Counted from the stretch's first letter, positions 49,593 through 60,072 are shown. The stretch is 64,000 nt of DNA from Saccharibacillus brassicae (GCF_006542275.1 NZ_CP041217.1:5458501-5522500); one strand, 5' to 3'. The notes: generated from the letters alone by a model not told the origin. Numbers and translations: made by a program.

Positions 49593-51767
49593 TTATACAC
49601 GTTTGAATAACTTCTCCAAATCGTAAGAAGAAAAAGAGACGACGATCGGGCGGCCGTGAGGGCACGTATAAGGCTGCTTGCAGCGGCCGAGGCGTTCGAT
49701 CAGCGTCTGGGCCTGAACGTCGCTCAGACGCTGGTTGGCTTTGATCGAAGCTTTGCACGAACAGAGCGTCGACGCTTTTTCCCGCAGTTTGGCCAGGTCG
49801 ATCACGCGTTCGCTCAGTACCCATTCGGCCATTTCCTCGATAATGGACTGTTCGTCTCCGGCCGGGAACCAGTGCGGATAAGCGGTGACGCGGAACGTCT
49901 GGCCGCCGAACGGTTCCATATAGACGCCGGCCTGCTCGAACCAGCCGAGCCGGTCGCGGATCTTGGTGCTCTCGGCCGACGTGAATTCGATCGTGATCGG
50001 CAGCAGCAGTTCCTGCGACGCGGCTTCCGGCTGGCCGAACTTCTCGTAATAGTATTCGTAATTGATCCGTTCGTGCGCGGCGTGCTGGTCGATCAGATAC
50101 AACCCCTGATCGTTCTGCGCGATCAGGTACGTGCCGTGATGCTGGCCGATCAGCGTCATCTCCGGGAATACGGGCCGCTTCGGCGCTTCGCCCCGCGTAT
50201 ACAGCTCCGCCGCACGAGCGAGCGCGGCAGGCTGTCCCGGCGGCGTCTGGCGGCCGCCCGGGAAGCCGGACGGGGCCGGTCGGCCGGCGCCGCCGGAAGC
50301 GTCGCGCCCCGCGGCGTAGCCGGCACTGCGGCCGCGCTCCCGCACTTCCTGCGGGAGCGGCTTGTGCACCCCGCCTTCGGTCGGGTAGGCGGACGCCGTC
50401 AGCGCGTCCGCCGCAGCGCCGGCGATGGCGGCAGGGTCGGCCGGCGCAGCGGCCGGCAAAGGCTTCGCCGCGGCGGCATCGGCCGCGGCCGGTCTCGCGG
50501 CGCGCTGCGCGGAGAGCGCGCCGGCATTGAGGGCCGGCTGCGCAGCGGCGGGCGGGGCGCCGGCGGCATCCGCCGGCACGAAATCGTCGGCATCGTCCGA
50601 CGGTTCGGGCGCGCCGGGAGCGGGCGCGTGCGGCGGCAGACCCGCCGGAGCGTCTTTGCCCTGCGGCACTTCGCCCGCAAGTTCGCCGAGCAGCTCTTCC
50701 CGTTTCGGGAAATGGAACTGCTCCTGGATCATCGTATTGCTTTTGCCGACCCGCTGGTTGATCGCTTTGGGGATAAGAACTTCGCGCGCCAGAGCGGCGC
50801 GGATCGTGTCCTGCACGAATTCGGTCAGCTCGGCTTCCTTGCTGAAACGCACTTCAAGCTTGGCCGGATGCACGTTGACATCGACCAGCGACGGGTGCAT
50901 CGCCAGGCGCAGCACGACGAGCGGATGCCGCCCGACAGGCAGCAGCGTATGATACGCCCGCATGATCGCCTGGTTCAGCACATGGCTGCGGATATAACGC
51001 CCGTTCACGACCGTCGTGATCGCGCTGCGGTTCGAACGGGTAAAGTCCGGCAGGCTGACGAAGCCCCCGACGGAAAAGTCGAGGTTCTCGCCTTCGAGCG
51101 GCAGCATCGCTTTAGCGCTCGTCGTGCCGTATACGGCGGCGATGACCTGCAGCAGATCGCCGCCGCCCAGCGTTTGGAGCAGCGAATTGCCGTTATGGCG
51201 CAGCGTAAACGCGACGTTCGGGTTCGACAGCGCCATGCGGTACATGTAATCGGAAATATGCCCGAGTTCGGTCTGCACCGTTTTCATATATTTGAGCCGG
51301 GCCGGCGTGTTGAAGAACAGCTCCCGCACGCGAAAGTCCGTTCCGCGCGAAGCGGGCGCGTCTTCGTTGCTCTTGAGCGTGCCGCCTTCGATCACGAGGC
51401 GGCGTCCCGCCCCGTCGTCGCCGCAGGCGGTCAGCACTTCGACTTTGGCGACCGACGCGATACTCGGCAGCGCCTCGCCGCGAAAGCCCAGGCTCGTAAT
51501 CTGGAACAGATCGCGGCCGCCCGAAATTTTGCTGGTGGCATGCCGGTAAAAAGCGGTCTCGCAGTCGTCCGGTTCGATCCCCGAACCGTTGTCGGTCACG
51601 CGGATCGAAGACAATCCGCCTTCCTCCGTCCAGACGTCGACTTTGGTCGCGCCGGCGTCGATCGCGTTCTCGACCAGTTCCTTAACGACCGAAGCCGGCC
51701 GTTCCACCACTTCGCCGGCCGCGATCTGGTTGGCGATATGTTCGTCCAATACTTTGATTCTGGCCAT
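49593..51767 (-). CDS. mutL: DNA mismatch repair protein MutL
   Basis: 724 residues from the ATG at 51767 (AAGGAGA upstream). GHKL ATPase ('ELVENAIDAGATKVDV', 'DNGSGI', 'GFRGEAL'), then a long Ala/Pro-rich linker (about 370-520), then the endonuclease domain with 'DQHAAHERINYE', so this is a nicking-type MutL. Works with MutS. The linker is unusually Ala-rich and long compared with Bacillus MutL. Confidence 0.95.
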   Translation of the reverse strand: MARIKVLDEHIANQIAAGEVVERPASVVKELVENAIDAGATKVDVWTEEGGLSSIRVTDNGSGIEPDDCETAFYRHATSKISGGRDLFQITSLGFRGEALPSIASVAKVEVLTACGDDGAGRRLVIEGGTLKSNEDAPASRGTDFRVRELFFNTPARLKYMKTVQTELGHISDYMYRMALSNPNVAFTLRHNGNSLLQTLGGGDLLQVIAAVYGTTSAKAMLPLEGENLDFSVGGFVSLPDFTRSNRSAITTVVNGRYIRSHVLNQAIMRAYHTLLPVGRHPLVVLRLAMHPSLVDVNVHPAKLEVRFSKEAELTEFVQDTIRAALAREVLIPKAINQRVGKSNTMIQEQFHFPKREELLGELAGEVPQGKDAPAGLPPHAPAPGAPEPSDDADDFVPADAAGAPPAAAQPALNAGALSAQRAARPAAADAAAAKPLPAAAPADPAAIAGAAADALTASAYPTEGGVHKPLPQEVRERGRSAGYAAGRDASGGAGRPAPSGFPGGRQTPPGQPAALARAAELYTRGEAPKRPVFPEMTLIGQHHGTYLIAQNDQGLYLIDQHAAHERINYEYYYEKFGQPEAASQELLLPITIEFTSAESTKIRDRLGWFEQAGVYMEPFGGQTFRVTAYPHWFPAGDEQSIIEEMAEWVLSERVIDLAKLREKASTLCSCKASIKANQRLSDVQAQTLIERLGRCKQPYTCPHGRPIVVSFSSYDLEKLFKRV

Positions 51768-51834
51768 TTCCATTCTCCTTTCCCGTTCGATATCGGGTAG
51801 CGAAACCAGTCCGCGAACTCTACGGGTGCGCGGA

Positions 51835-54639
51835 TTAACCCAGACGCTGCGCTTCGAGCTTCAGCTCGTTGAGCATCTGCATCGCCTGCAGCGGCGTCAG
51901 GTTCATCACGTCGATCTCGCGGACGCGCTGGAGCATCTGTTTGACTTTCGGATCTTCTTTGATCGGATCTTCCTTAGCCGGCGCGGCCGCGCTCTGCGGC
52001 GCCCGTTCTTCTTCGCCGAAGATCGACAGCTGCACGACGCCCTGCCGGGTGGCAGGCGCATGCTCGCGCACTTCGCCGGTCCGGTCCGGCCCTTCGTTCG
52101 ACGGCAGCGGATAAGTCGCTTCCGCTTCAACCTTGTTATTGAACTTGCTTGCGATCGGCCGGTCTTCGGCCTTGTTCTTCACCGGAGCCGTTACCGGAGA
52201 AGCCGCTTGGGCCGCGGCCGATTCCGGACTGCCGGACGTCACGTTCGCGGCGGCCTGTTCGAAGCCCTGCAGCAGGCCGTAGGCCCGGTCGATGATGCTG
52301 CCCGGGAGTCCGGCGAGGCGCGCGCAGTAGATGCCGTAGCTCGTGCTGGCCGCGCCCGCGACCAGCTTGCGCAGGAAAGCGACCTGATCGCCGCTCTCGC
52401 GCACCGCCATGCAGTAATTGCGCAGGCGCGGCAGGCTTTCTTCCAGATGCGCCAGCTCATGGAAATGCGTCGAGACGAGCGCTTTGCAGCCGATCGATTC
52501 GTGCACATGCTCGATGACCGCCTGCGCGATCGCCATGCCTTCGCTCGTCGACGTGCCCCGGCCGAGTTCGTCGATGATGATGAGGCTGTCCCGCGTCGCC
52601 TGCTGGGTCATGACCTGGATATCGGCCATTTCGACCATGAACGTGCTCTGGCCGCCGACGAGATCGTCCGCCGCGCCGATCCGGGTAAAGATCCGGTCCA
52701 GCAGCGGCACGCTTGCCCGGTCCGCCGGAACGAAGCAGCCGATCTGGGCCATGATCGAGATGAGCGCGACCTGGCGCATATACGTGCTTTTGCCGGCCAT
52801 GTTCGGGCCGGTGATAAGCATGATGTTCGCGCCGTCTTCGGCAAGTCCGGTCGCGTTGGCTACGAACGACCCGCCTTCCATGACCGCTTCGACGACCGGA
52901 TGGCGTCCGTTGTCCACGCTGAGGTCGTAGCCGTCGTGCAGCTGCGGACGAACGAACGATTTCTCCGCGCTCGCTTCGGCGAACGCCTGGTAGACGTCGA
53001 TTTCCGCGACCCGCTCGGCCAGCGATTTCAACCGCGGAATCCGCTCCGCGACCCGCTCGCGCAGTTCGAGGAACAGCCCGTATTCGAGATCGGCCATTTT
53101 TTCTTCCGCTTCGAGAATAAGCGATTCCTTCTCCTTGAGCTCGGGGGTGATGTACCGCTCGGCGTTGGCCAGCGTCTGCTTGCGCTCGTAGCGGCCTTCC
53201 GGCAGCTGGCCGAGATTGGCGCGCGTAATCTCGATATAGTAGCCGAACACTTTGTTGTAGCCGACTTTGAGCGAGCGGATACCGGTCACGCGGCGTTCTT
53301 CGGCTTCAAGCTCGGCGATCCAGCGCTTGCCGTTGACGCTCGCTTCGCGCAGCTGGTCCAGATGTTCGTGGTAGCCTTTGCGAATCAGCCCGCCGTCGCG
53401 CACCGATACCGGAGGTTCGTCGGTCACCGCCGCGGAGATCGCCTGCGCGAGTTCCGCGCATTCGTCCATCCGGTTCGCCGTCGACGAAAGCGTCTGCGAA
53501 CCGGAATTCAGACAGATCTGTTTCAATCCCGGGATTTGCAGCAGCGAATCGCGCAGCGCGACCATATCGCGGCCATTGGCGCTGCCGAACGCGACACGGC
53601 CGACCAGCCGTTCGAGATCGTAAATTTCCTTCAGCGCTTCCTGCACGTCGCCGCGCAGAATCAGGTCGCGGTGCAGATGTTCCACCGCTTCGAGCCGGTC
53701 TTCGATCGAACTGCGCTGCAGCAGCGGCTTGTCGATCCAGCGGCGCAGCGTCCGCGCGCCCATCGACGTCTTCGTGCGATCGAGCAGCCAGAGCAGCGAG
53801 CCTTTCTTGGAGCGCTCGCGAACCGTCTCCGTCAATTCAAGGTTGCGTCGCGTGAACGAATCGAGAATCATGTAATGGTTCGGCTCGTACACCGAAATTT
53901 TCGTCAGTTGGCCGAGCGCCCGCTTCTGCGTTTCCGCGAGGTAGGCGAACAGGCGCGCCACGCACACGCGGCGTTCTTCGTCCAGACGCGCCCAGACGGC
54001 TTCGCCGAACTGCTCGCGCGCGCTGTCTTCCCTGCTTTTGTCCCACGGCGTGCGGACAAGGCGGCGTTCCATCGGCGCGGCCTGCGTCCCGAGCAGATCG
54101 AGCAGCGCAGCGTCGCCGATCGCTTCGGACGGCTGATAGACGCCGACTTCGCCCTTGATCCATTCGTCGTTGTCCGGCGCGGACGTCACGTGCAGGTCGC
54201 CCGTCGACAGATCGCACGCCGCGATCGCGGTCATGCCGCCGCTGCTCGTCACGCAGACGAGGTAGTTGTTCGATTTCTCCCCGAGCGCGCGGCTCTCCAT
54301 CAGCGTGCCCGGCGTGACGACGCGCACGATCTCGCGGCGCATCATGCCCCGGCCGGCGGCCGGTTCTTCCACCTGCTCGCAGATCGCCACTTTGTACCCT
54401 TTTTCGATCAGACGCTGCACGTAACCTTCGGCCGCGTGGTACGGCACGCCGCACATCGGCGCCCGCTCTTCCAGCCCCGCGTTGCGTCCGGTCAGCGTAA
54501 TCTCCAATTCGCGCGAAGCCGTCAGGGCATCGTCGAAAAATATTTCATAAAAGTCTCCCAGCCGGAAAAAGAGGATCGCGTCCTTCGCTTCTTCCTTGAT
54601 CTTGAGATACTGTTCCATCATCGGCGTTAACTTGGCCAT
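51835..54639 (-). CDS. mutS: DNA mismatch repair protein MutS
   Basis: 934 residues from the ATG at 54639 (GGAGGGG upstream). Mismatch-binding 'GDFYEIFF', Walker A 'TGPNMAGKSTYM', and 'IIDELGRGTSTSEG' are intact. A variable Ala/Glu-rich insert (about 800-880) lies before a short C-terminal helical tail. It scans DNA for mismatches and activates MutL. Confidence 0.97.
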   Translation of the reverse strand: MAKLTPMMEQYLKIKEEAKDAILFFRLGDFYEIFFDDALTASRELEITLTGRNAGLEERAPMCGVPYHAAEGYVQRLIEKGYKVAICEQVEEPAAGRGMMRREIVRVVTPGTLMESRALGEKSNNYLVCVTSSGGMTAIAACDLSTGDLHVTSAPDNDEWIKGEVGVYQPSEAIGDAALLDLLGTQAAPMERRLVRTPWDKSREDSAREQFGEAVWARLDEERRVCVARLFAYLAETQKRALGQLTKISVYEPNHYMILDSFTRRNLELTETVRERSKKGSLLWLLDRTKTSMGARTLRRWIDKPLLQRSSIEDRLEAVEHLHRDLILRGDVQEALKEIYDLERLVGRVAFGSANGRDMVALRDSLLQIPGLKQICLNSGSQTLSSTANRMDECAELAQAISAAVTDEPPVSVRDGGLIRKGYHEHLDQLREASVNGKRWIAELEAEERRVTGIRSLKVGYNKVFGYYIEITRANLGQLPEGRYERKQTLANAERYITPELKEKESLILEAEEKMADLEYGLFLELRERVAERIPRLKSLAERVAEIDVYQAFAEASAEKSFVRPQLHDGYDLSVDNGRHPVVEAVMEGGSFVANATGLAEDGANIMLITGPNMAGKSTYMRQVALISIMAQIGCFVPADRASVPLLDRIFTRIGAADDLVGGQSTFMVEMADIQVMTQQATRDSLIIIDELGRGTSTSEGMAIAQAVIEHVHESIGCKALVSTHFHELAHLEESLPRLRNYCMAVRESGDQVAFLRKLVAGAASTSYGIYCARLAGLPGSIIDRAYGLLQGFEQAAANVTSGSPESAAAQAASPVTAPVKNKAEDRPIASKFNNKVEAEATYPLPSNEGPDRTGEVREHAPATRQGVVQLSIFGEEERAPQSAAAPAKEDPIKEDPKVKQMLQRVREIDVMNLTPLQAMQMLNELKLEAQRLG

Positions 54640-54783
54640 GATTCCCCTCCATACATTCTGCCTTCTTTTCTCTCCCTGATTATAACAGACTTCCGGCGAA
54701 AAGCGCGCAAATGCGAACATATGTTCAAATCGATCCCGACAACGCAGCCCTGTTAGCGGCCGGTCGCATGCGCAAACCAAACA

Positions 54784-54805
54784 GGGACGGGGGTTTCCCC
54801 GTCCC
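54784..54805 (-). terminator. Terminator between the FUSC-type gene and mutS
   Basis: GGGACGGGG (54784-54792) pairs with CCCCGTCCC (54797-54805) with a 4-nt loop; a T-rich stretch follows on the - strand. Confidence 0.75.
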
Positions 54806-54840
54806 GAAGCGTCGAGACATCCGGCTCCAACTTCCCCTGC

Positions 54841-55803
54841 TTACGTCACGTGCGGAGCCTTGTCTTTTTTCGACAATTTCAAATAGCGGTTAAGTTCCCG
54901 GCACAGCTGGAGAATCGCGGAACGCACCTCGAATTCTTCGCGTGTATGCGGCAGGCTCATCTCTTTGAAGCGCTCTTCCAGCTCTGTGAGCATGTCTTCG
55001 GCCCGGCCGGTGTAATGTTCGCTTTTGACGTCCTGCTCCAGACGATCGAACAGTTCCGCGGTAAGTTCGGCCTGCGAGATTTTGCGGTACACCTGCGACA
55101 CGAGCTGCGCCATCGTCTGGATCGATTCCAGCTGCTGCTTGCGCATGTAAAAGTACACGCTCCAGAACTCGTCGGCTTTGACGACCTGGTTCTCCAGGGA
55201 GCGGCGCGCGAGCGCAAGGCCTTCTTCGACTTTTTTGTCGGCTTCGATCAGTTCTTTGCCGTCCCAGACGTAATCGGCGTTCCGCAGCGTACGGGCGAAC
55301 TGGGCGAAAATGCGGGAAAAGCATTCGTCCGCCTCGCCGCGGATTTTGGCCAGCTTTTCTTCCGGATTCGGCATGTAGACCAAATTGACGAGCATCGCAG
55401 AACCGAGGCCGATGAGGAGCAGCTGCAGTTCGGTCCACAGCACCGGCCAGGAGATCGCTCCGGCGTTGAACACGTGGAACACGACGACCGCGTTCGTGAC
55501 GATGCCCCCTTTGAACGTCGCTTTGACGATCGCGGGAAACGCGACCAGGATATACAGCGGAATGACCCAGTAATGAAAACCGAGAATGCCGAACAAGGCG
55601 CAGGCGACCAGCAGGCCGAGAATCGAAGCGAAAAAGCGGTCTACGACCGTCTTGATGCTGCGCTTGATCGTCGTGTCGAGCCCGAGGATCGCCAGCAGCC
55701 CCGCCGACGTCGCCGACGGAATGCCGACGAAATGCGCGATCAGGATCGCGGCAAAAGCCGCGACGGCCGTTTTGATCACGCGAAAACCGAACAGGCCTGT
55801 CAT
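54841..55803 (-). CDS. Aromatic acid exporter-family membrane protein (FUSC-like)
   Basis: 320 residues. Five to six N-terminal membrane helices ('FRVIKTAVAAFAAILIAHFV' to about 160) and a C-terminal cytoplasmic helical domain with 'RSLENQVVKADEFW'. The architecture matches the ArAE/YqjA-like group. Substrate unknown. Confidence 0.8.
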   Translation of the reverse strand: MTGLFGFRVIKTAVAAFAAILIAHFVGIPSATSAGLLAILGLDTTIKRSIKTVVDRFFASILGLLVACALFGILGFHYWVIPLYILVAFPAIVKATFKGGIVTNAVVVFHVFNAGAISWPVLWTELQLLLIGLGSAMLVNLVYMPNPEEKLAKIRGEADECFSRIFAQFARTLRNADYVWDGKELIEADKKVEEGLALARRSLENQVVKADEFWSVYFYMRKQQLESIQTMAQLVSQVYRKISQAELTAELFDRLEQDVKSEHYTGRAEDMLTELEERFKEMSLPHTREEFEVRSAILQLCRELNRYLKLSKKDKAPHVT

Positions 55804-55946
55804 CGTATCCCTTCTTCCTTTTTTCAGAAACGTTCACTTTATTTTCGAAACTGCCATGATTCTTACATTTCTCCCCGGAGTCAAAAATCCCGCCGCTTCC
55901 GCGAAGGAAGGGCAGGATTCGGAGCGGACTCCCGCAGGAGACCGTG

Positions 55947-57470
55947 CTACAGCTTCAGATTATACAGACTTGTGTACTTGTGTTCCAGATAATCCGCCAG
56001 ATAATCCGGGTTCAACTCTTCGCCGGTTACATCGAAAATGATTTCGGACGGTTTTTTCGATTTGCCGAACCGGTAAATCTTGTCGGTCAGCCATTGTTTG
56101 ATCGGCAGCAGGTTGCCCTGCTCGATCAGCTCGTCGAAATTGTCCATTTCCTTGCGCAGCGTGTGCATGATCTGCGCCGCGTACATGTTGCCGAGCGAAT
56201 ACGAAGCGAAGTAGCCGAACGCGCCGCCCGACCAGTGAACGTCCTGCAGCACGCCTGCGGCGTTGTCCGGCGGCGTGATGCCCAGATAGCTCTCGTATTT
56301 GGCATTCCATACTTCGGGCAGCTTCTTCACGTCCAGGTCTTCGTTGAACAGCATCTTCTCGATCTCGTACCGGATGATGATATGCAGATTGTAGGTCAGT
56401 TCGTCCGCTTCGATCCGGATCAGCGAGCTTTCGACCCGGTTCGCGGCAAAATGGAACTGCTCCGCCGTAACGCCGGCCAGCTGCTCGGGGAACTGCCGCT
56501 GCAAATCGCCGAAATACCGCTGCCAGAACGGCAGGCTGCGTCCGACCATGTTCTCCCAGAAACGCGACTGCGATTCGTGGATGCCCATCGACGTACCCTG
56601 CGCAAGCGGCGTGCCGGTCAGCTTCGGATCGATATTTTGCTCATACAGCGCGTGTCCGCCTTCATGCAGCGAACTGAACGCCGCGCTCAGTACGTCGCGT
56701 TCGTGGTACGCCGTCGTGATCCGCACGTCGCCCGGGTTGAGCCCCGTCGCGAACGGATGCACCGTCTCGTCCAGCCGGCCGGCGTCGAAGTCGTAGCCCA
56801 TCTCTTTGAGGATAAAATGGCTGAACGCTTTCTGCCCTTCCTTCGGATAGACTTGTTCCAGGAACGGCAGTTCCGGGCGAATATCGGACGCCGCGATCGC
56901 TTCCGCCAGCGGCACCAGGCGCTGCTTGAGCCGCTCGAACACCGCGTCCAGCCGTTCTACCGTCATATCCGGTTCGTACATGTCGAGCAGCGTGTCGTAA
57001 GGCGTGTCCTTGGCGCCCCAATAGCCGACGAATTTGCGCAGCGTCGCGACGATCTCGGTCAGGAAAGGCTCGAACGAATCGAAGTCTCCGCTTTCTTTGG
57101 CGTCTTCCCATTTCGTTTCCGATTTGGACGTCAGAATCGTGTACGCCTTGAATTCGCTTTCGGGAATTTTGCGGCTCTGGTCGTATTCCTGCTTGACCGT
57201 GGCTACAAGCCGGCGATCGACGTCTTCCAACTGCGCGGCATGGTCCTCCTGAGCGAAAAAGTCGAGGTATGTACCCATCTCGTCCGACGTTTGCAGCTTG
57301 AACGCTTCCGTCGACAGCAGGCCGATCGTCTCCGCCCGCGTCTCCGCGCCTTTGCGCGGCGCTCCGGTACGCAGATCCCAATACATCAGGCCGATCGCTT
57401 CGTTGTAACTTCCGATTTTGGACACCAATTCGCGAAACCCGTTCCATTTTTCCTGCAGCTGCTGTTCCAT
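55947..57470 (-). CDS. Carboxypeptidase Taq, M32 family
   Basis: 507 residues, the usual length. The zinc motif HEXXH is in 'SLHEGGHALYEQN', and 'GIHESQSRFWEN' supplies the other ligand. It trims C-terminal residues from peptides in the cytoplasm. Confidence 0.95.
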   Translation of the reverse strand: MEQQLQEKWNGFRELVSKIGSYNEAIGLMYWDLRTGAPRKGAETRAETIGLLSTEAFKLQTSDEMGTYLDFFAQEDHAAQLEDVDRRLVATVKQEYDQSRKIPESEFKAYTILTSKSETKWEDAKESGDFDSFEPFLTEIVATLRKFVGYWGAKDTPYDTLLDMYEPDMTVERLDAVFERLKQRLVPLAEAIAASDIRPELPFLEQVYPKEGQKAFSHFILKEMGYDFDAGRLDETVHPFATGLNPGDVRITTAYHERDVLSAAFSSLHEGGHALYEQNIDPKLTGTPLAQGTSMGIHESQSRFWENMVGRSLPFWQRYFGDLQRQFPEQLAGVTAEQFHFAANRVESSLIRIEADELTYNLHIIIRYEIEKMLFNEDLDVKKLPEVWNAKYESYLGITPPDNAAGVLQDVHWSGGAFGYFASYSLGNMYAAQIMHTLRKEMDNFDELIEQGNLLPIKQWLTDKIYRFGKSKKPSEIIFDVTGEELNPDYLADYLEHKYTSLYNLKL

Positions 57471-57616
57471 CCGGATGCTTCACCTCGTGAGTTTGATAGT
57501 TTCATAAAAATGGTAAACATAAGCATTCTCCCTCTTGATCATACTTTTTGACGGGCGTATAATCAATATCAAGAAAAGGTTTTGCAAAATACAATTTATC
57601 AAAAGGAGTGTTATCC

Positions 57617-57979
57617 ATGTCCTTCTCCCTCTCCATGAAAGTGTCTCCCGAAGCCGCCGCTTTGCTGCAATCGAAATTCGGCGGCCATCCCGGCTTTATC
57701 CGCCTCGCTTACGATAACGAAGGCTGCGGCTGTTCGCTGAGCGGCGCCATCGCGCTGTGGATCGTGGACAAGGCGGAAGCGTCGGATCTCTCCGTTTCTT
57801 CGGACAGCGGTCTGGACTTTATCGTGAACCGCAGCGACGCCGTCTATTTCGACGAGAGACTGTCCATCACGATCAGCGGCTTCGACAAAACGTCGGTGCG
57901 CCTCGCGAGCGACGGTCAATCGTACGGCTCCAGCATCCCGATCCAGGACCGCCGCACGGAAGCACAAATCCGCGCCTGA
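57617..57979 (+). CDS. HesB/IscA-like iron-sulfur biosynthesis protein
   Basis: 120 residues from the ATG at 57617 (GGAG 9 nt upstream). 'VSPEAAALLQSKFGGHPGFI' and 'AYDNEGCGCSLSGA' give the conserved fold and a CxC pair, but the far C-terminal Cys pair of true IscA is absent, so it belongs to the YneR-like subgroup. Confidence 0.8.
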   Translation: MSFSLSMKVSPEAAALLQSKFGGHPGFIRLAYDNEGCGCSLSGAIALWIVDKAEASDLSVSSDSGLDFIVNRSDAVYFDERLSITISGFDKTSVRLASDGQSYGSSIPIQDRRTEAQIRA

Positions 57980-58095
57980 ACGCTTGACGCCGACGTCCGG
58001 CAAAATTCGGGCTTGAATTTTCCCCGCCCCTTTATGTAAAATGCGTGATAACGCTAAAGGGCGAAAGCGGCCAGGCGAAAAAGGAGGAACCGGCT

Positions 58096-58695
58096 TTGAC
58101 TCAAATTACGGAAATTCTGAATCATAACACGGCGTTTGTCGAAAACAAGGAATACGAAACGTTTATCAGCGGAAAGTTTCCGGAGAAAAAAGTCGTCGTG
58201 CTCACCTGCATGGACACCCGGCTGACGGAACTGCTGCCGCGGGCGATGAATATGCGCAACGGCGACGCCAAAATTCTGAAAACGGCCGGTGCCGTCATCT
58301 CCTCGCCGTTCGGCAGTATCATGCGCAGCATTCTGGTCGCGCTGTACGAGCTTCAGGCGGAAGAAGTGATCGTCGTCGGCCATTACGAATGCGGCATGGC
58401 TTCGCTGAACGCCGGCCATATTATGGGCCAGATGCGCGAACGCGGCGTGTCGGACGAAGTGCTGGCGACGCTCGAACATTCCGGTGTCCAGCTCGGCCAA
58501 TGGTTCAAAGGCGTGGAGAACGAGACCGAAGGCGTGATGCACAGCGTCGACATGATCGCGAACCATCCGCTTATGCCGGCCGGCGTTCCGGTCCACGGCA
58601 TGCTGATCGATCCGAAGACGGGCAAGCTCGAATTGATCGAAGACGGCTACGAACGGCTGCGCGGCAAAGCCCACTCGACGCCGGACACGCCTTAA
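58096..58695 (+). CDS. Beta-class carbonic anhydrase
   Basis: 199 residues from the TTG at 58096 (AAAGGAGG upstream); the frame extends upstream but without a site. Zinc ligands Cys38, His96 and Cys99 with the Asp40-Arg42 dyad are present ('LTCMDTRLT', 'GHYECGM'). It interconverts CO2 and bicarbonate. Confidence 0.9.
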   Translation: MTQITEILNHNTAFVENKEYETFISGKFPEKKVVVLTCMDTRLTELLPRAMNMRNGDAKILKTAGAVISSPFGSIMRSILVALYELQAEEVIVVGHYECGMASLNAGHIMGQMRERGVSDEVLATLEHSGVQLGQWFKGVENETEGVMHSVDMIANHPLMPAGVPVHGMLIDPKTGKLELIEDGYERLRGKAHSTPDTP

Positions 58696-58753
58696 GACAC
58701 GCCTTAATGTCATTGGGCCGTTTTGCCGGGATCTCGCAAAATGGTTTTCACCC

Positions 58754-58795
58754 GAAAAGCGCGGTTTCTGCGGAAACCGCGCTTTTCGCGTTTGT
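58754..58795 (+). terminator. Terminator after the carbonic anhydrase gene
   Basis: A 15-bp stem (about 58754-58768 with 58773-58788) with a 4-5 nt loop is followed by a T-rich stretch on the + strand. Confidence 0.85.
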
Positions 58796-58926
58796 TCTTC
58801 TCTTATCCGCATCGCAGCCTCGTTTGCGCTCTTGGTTGCCGTGGCGTCTTCGGATGTTGTACACTTGGGACGAAGAGTGTGCCGCCCCTCGGCGGGGCGC
58901 CCTGAATATAGAAAACGGGTGATTTC

Positions 58927-59466
58927 ATGAATATACTTTCTTACGGCCTGCTTGCTCTCGTCTCGCGAACGGAAGCTTCGGGTTACGATTTGATGCTCAA
59001 GATCCAGCCTTTCTGGCAGGCCAAGCACAGCCAGATCTATCCGCTGCTCGGCAGCATGGAAGAACAGGGACTGCTCAGCGCCAAATGGATTCAGCAGGCG
59101 GACAAGCCGGACAAAAAGCTGTATTCCATTACCCCCGCGGGCACCGACAAGCTGCACGAGTGGCTGCTGGAAGAGACGGCGCCGCCGGTCATGCGCGACG
59201 AGTTCAACCTGAAATGTTTCTGCATCCATTTGGCCGAACCTTCCGAAGTGCGCCGAATGTTTGCGGGCAGACGGAAGTACCACGTCGAACGCATGAAATA
59301 CTACAAAGATATCCAGGATGCGATTCCGCAGGAATACCGCAATCCGGGGCATATCGGCTTCGAAGATTACATTCTGCTGCAAAAAGCGGTTATGCGCACC
59401 AAAGCGAGCATCGACTGGATCGATTGGGTCGAGCAGGAGTACGGACAGTGGACGGCGGAAGCGTAA
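58927..59466 (+). CDS. PadR-family transcriptional regulator
   Basis: 179 residues. N-terminal winged helix ('LSYGLLALVSRTEASGYDLM', 'HSQIYPLLGSMEEQGLLS') and a C-terminal helical dimerisation domain (PF10400 type). Regulators of this kind control stress or efflux genes. Target unknown. Confidence 0.9.
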   Translation: MNILSYGLLALVSRTEASGYDLMLKIQPFWQAKHSQIYPLLGSMEEQGLLSAKWIQQADKPDKKLYSITPAGTDKLHEWLLEETAPPVMRDEFNLKCFCIHLAEPSEVRRMFAGRRKYHVERMKYYKDIQDAIPQEYRNPGHIGFEDYILLQKAVMRTKASIDWIDWVEQEYGQWTAEA

Positions 59467-59610
59467 GACTGTCCAAAATCAAGTTGCACAAAAAATAATC
59501 TTTAAAAATTGAAACGTTCACGAGATTCCTCCGTATAGGATAGGAGAAAGGCAAAGCGCCTGCGCTTGTTCCTTTTACCAACCGACCCTATAGGAGGAAT
59601 TTCATTTATT

Positions 59611-60069
59611 ATGCGGCAATCCAAAAAGTTCTTCTCTGTCCTTCTGTCTTTCCTTATCCTGTTCGCCGCTTCGGCCGTCGTTCCCGAACAAGCCGATGCG
59701 CGTCGAGGCGGCTTTAGCTCCGGACCGAGATCGTACCAGAGCACGCCAAACAAAACGCAAAACAGCGACAGCATCAATTCGGGCACGCGCTCGAACTCCA
59801 ATACGCCGTCCAATACGAACAGCGTGAACCGCAGCGGCAGTACGAATCGCGGCGGCTTCGGCGGCACGTTCTTCCGCGGCATGCTGTTCGGCGGTATCGC
59901 CGGCCTCATGTTCGGCAGCCTGTTCGCCAACATGGGCGCATTCGGCGGCATACTCGGCCTGCTCGTCAATCTGCTCGTCCTCTACATGCTGTTCGTCGTA
60001 ATCCGCACCGTGTACCGCGCGATTCAGGACAATCGCCGCCGTTCGCGCGAACGGGAAGGACGTTACTAA
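59611..60069 (+). CDS. Secreted or membrane protein resembling the N-terminus of Tim44-like proteins
   Basis: 152 residues from the ATG at 59611. A signal peptide (about 1-30) is followed by a Ser/Asn/Thr/Gly-rich stretch (33-90), Gly-rich hydrophobic segments ('FFRGMLFGGIAGLMFGSLFA') and a second membrane helix, and a basic tail. Similar N-terminal halves occur in bacterial Tim44-like proteins, but the Tim44 domain is absent. Spaced 4 bp from the DUF2653 gene, so probably one operon. Confidence 0.7.
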   Translation: MRQSKKFFSVLLSFLILFAASAVVPEQADARRGGFSSGPRSYQSTPNKTQNSDSINSGTRSNSNTPSNTNSVNRSGSTNRGGFGGTFFRGMLFGGIAGLMFGSLFANMGAFGGILGLLVNLLVLYMLFVVIRTVYRAIQDNRRRSREREGRY

Positions 60070-60072
60070 GCC

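Noticed and set aside
51589-54630. A 1013-codon open frame on the + strand opposite mutS
   Set aside because: It is the antisense shadow of a GC-rich gene, rich in Arg/His with no ribosome site or domain; mutS on the - strand explains it. The same holds for the long + frame at 44235-46880 opposite PBP1A.
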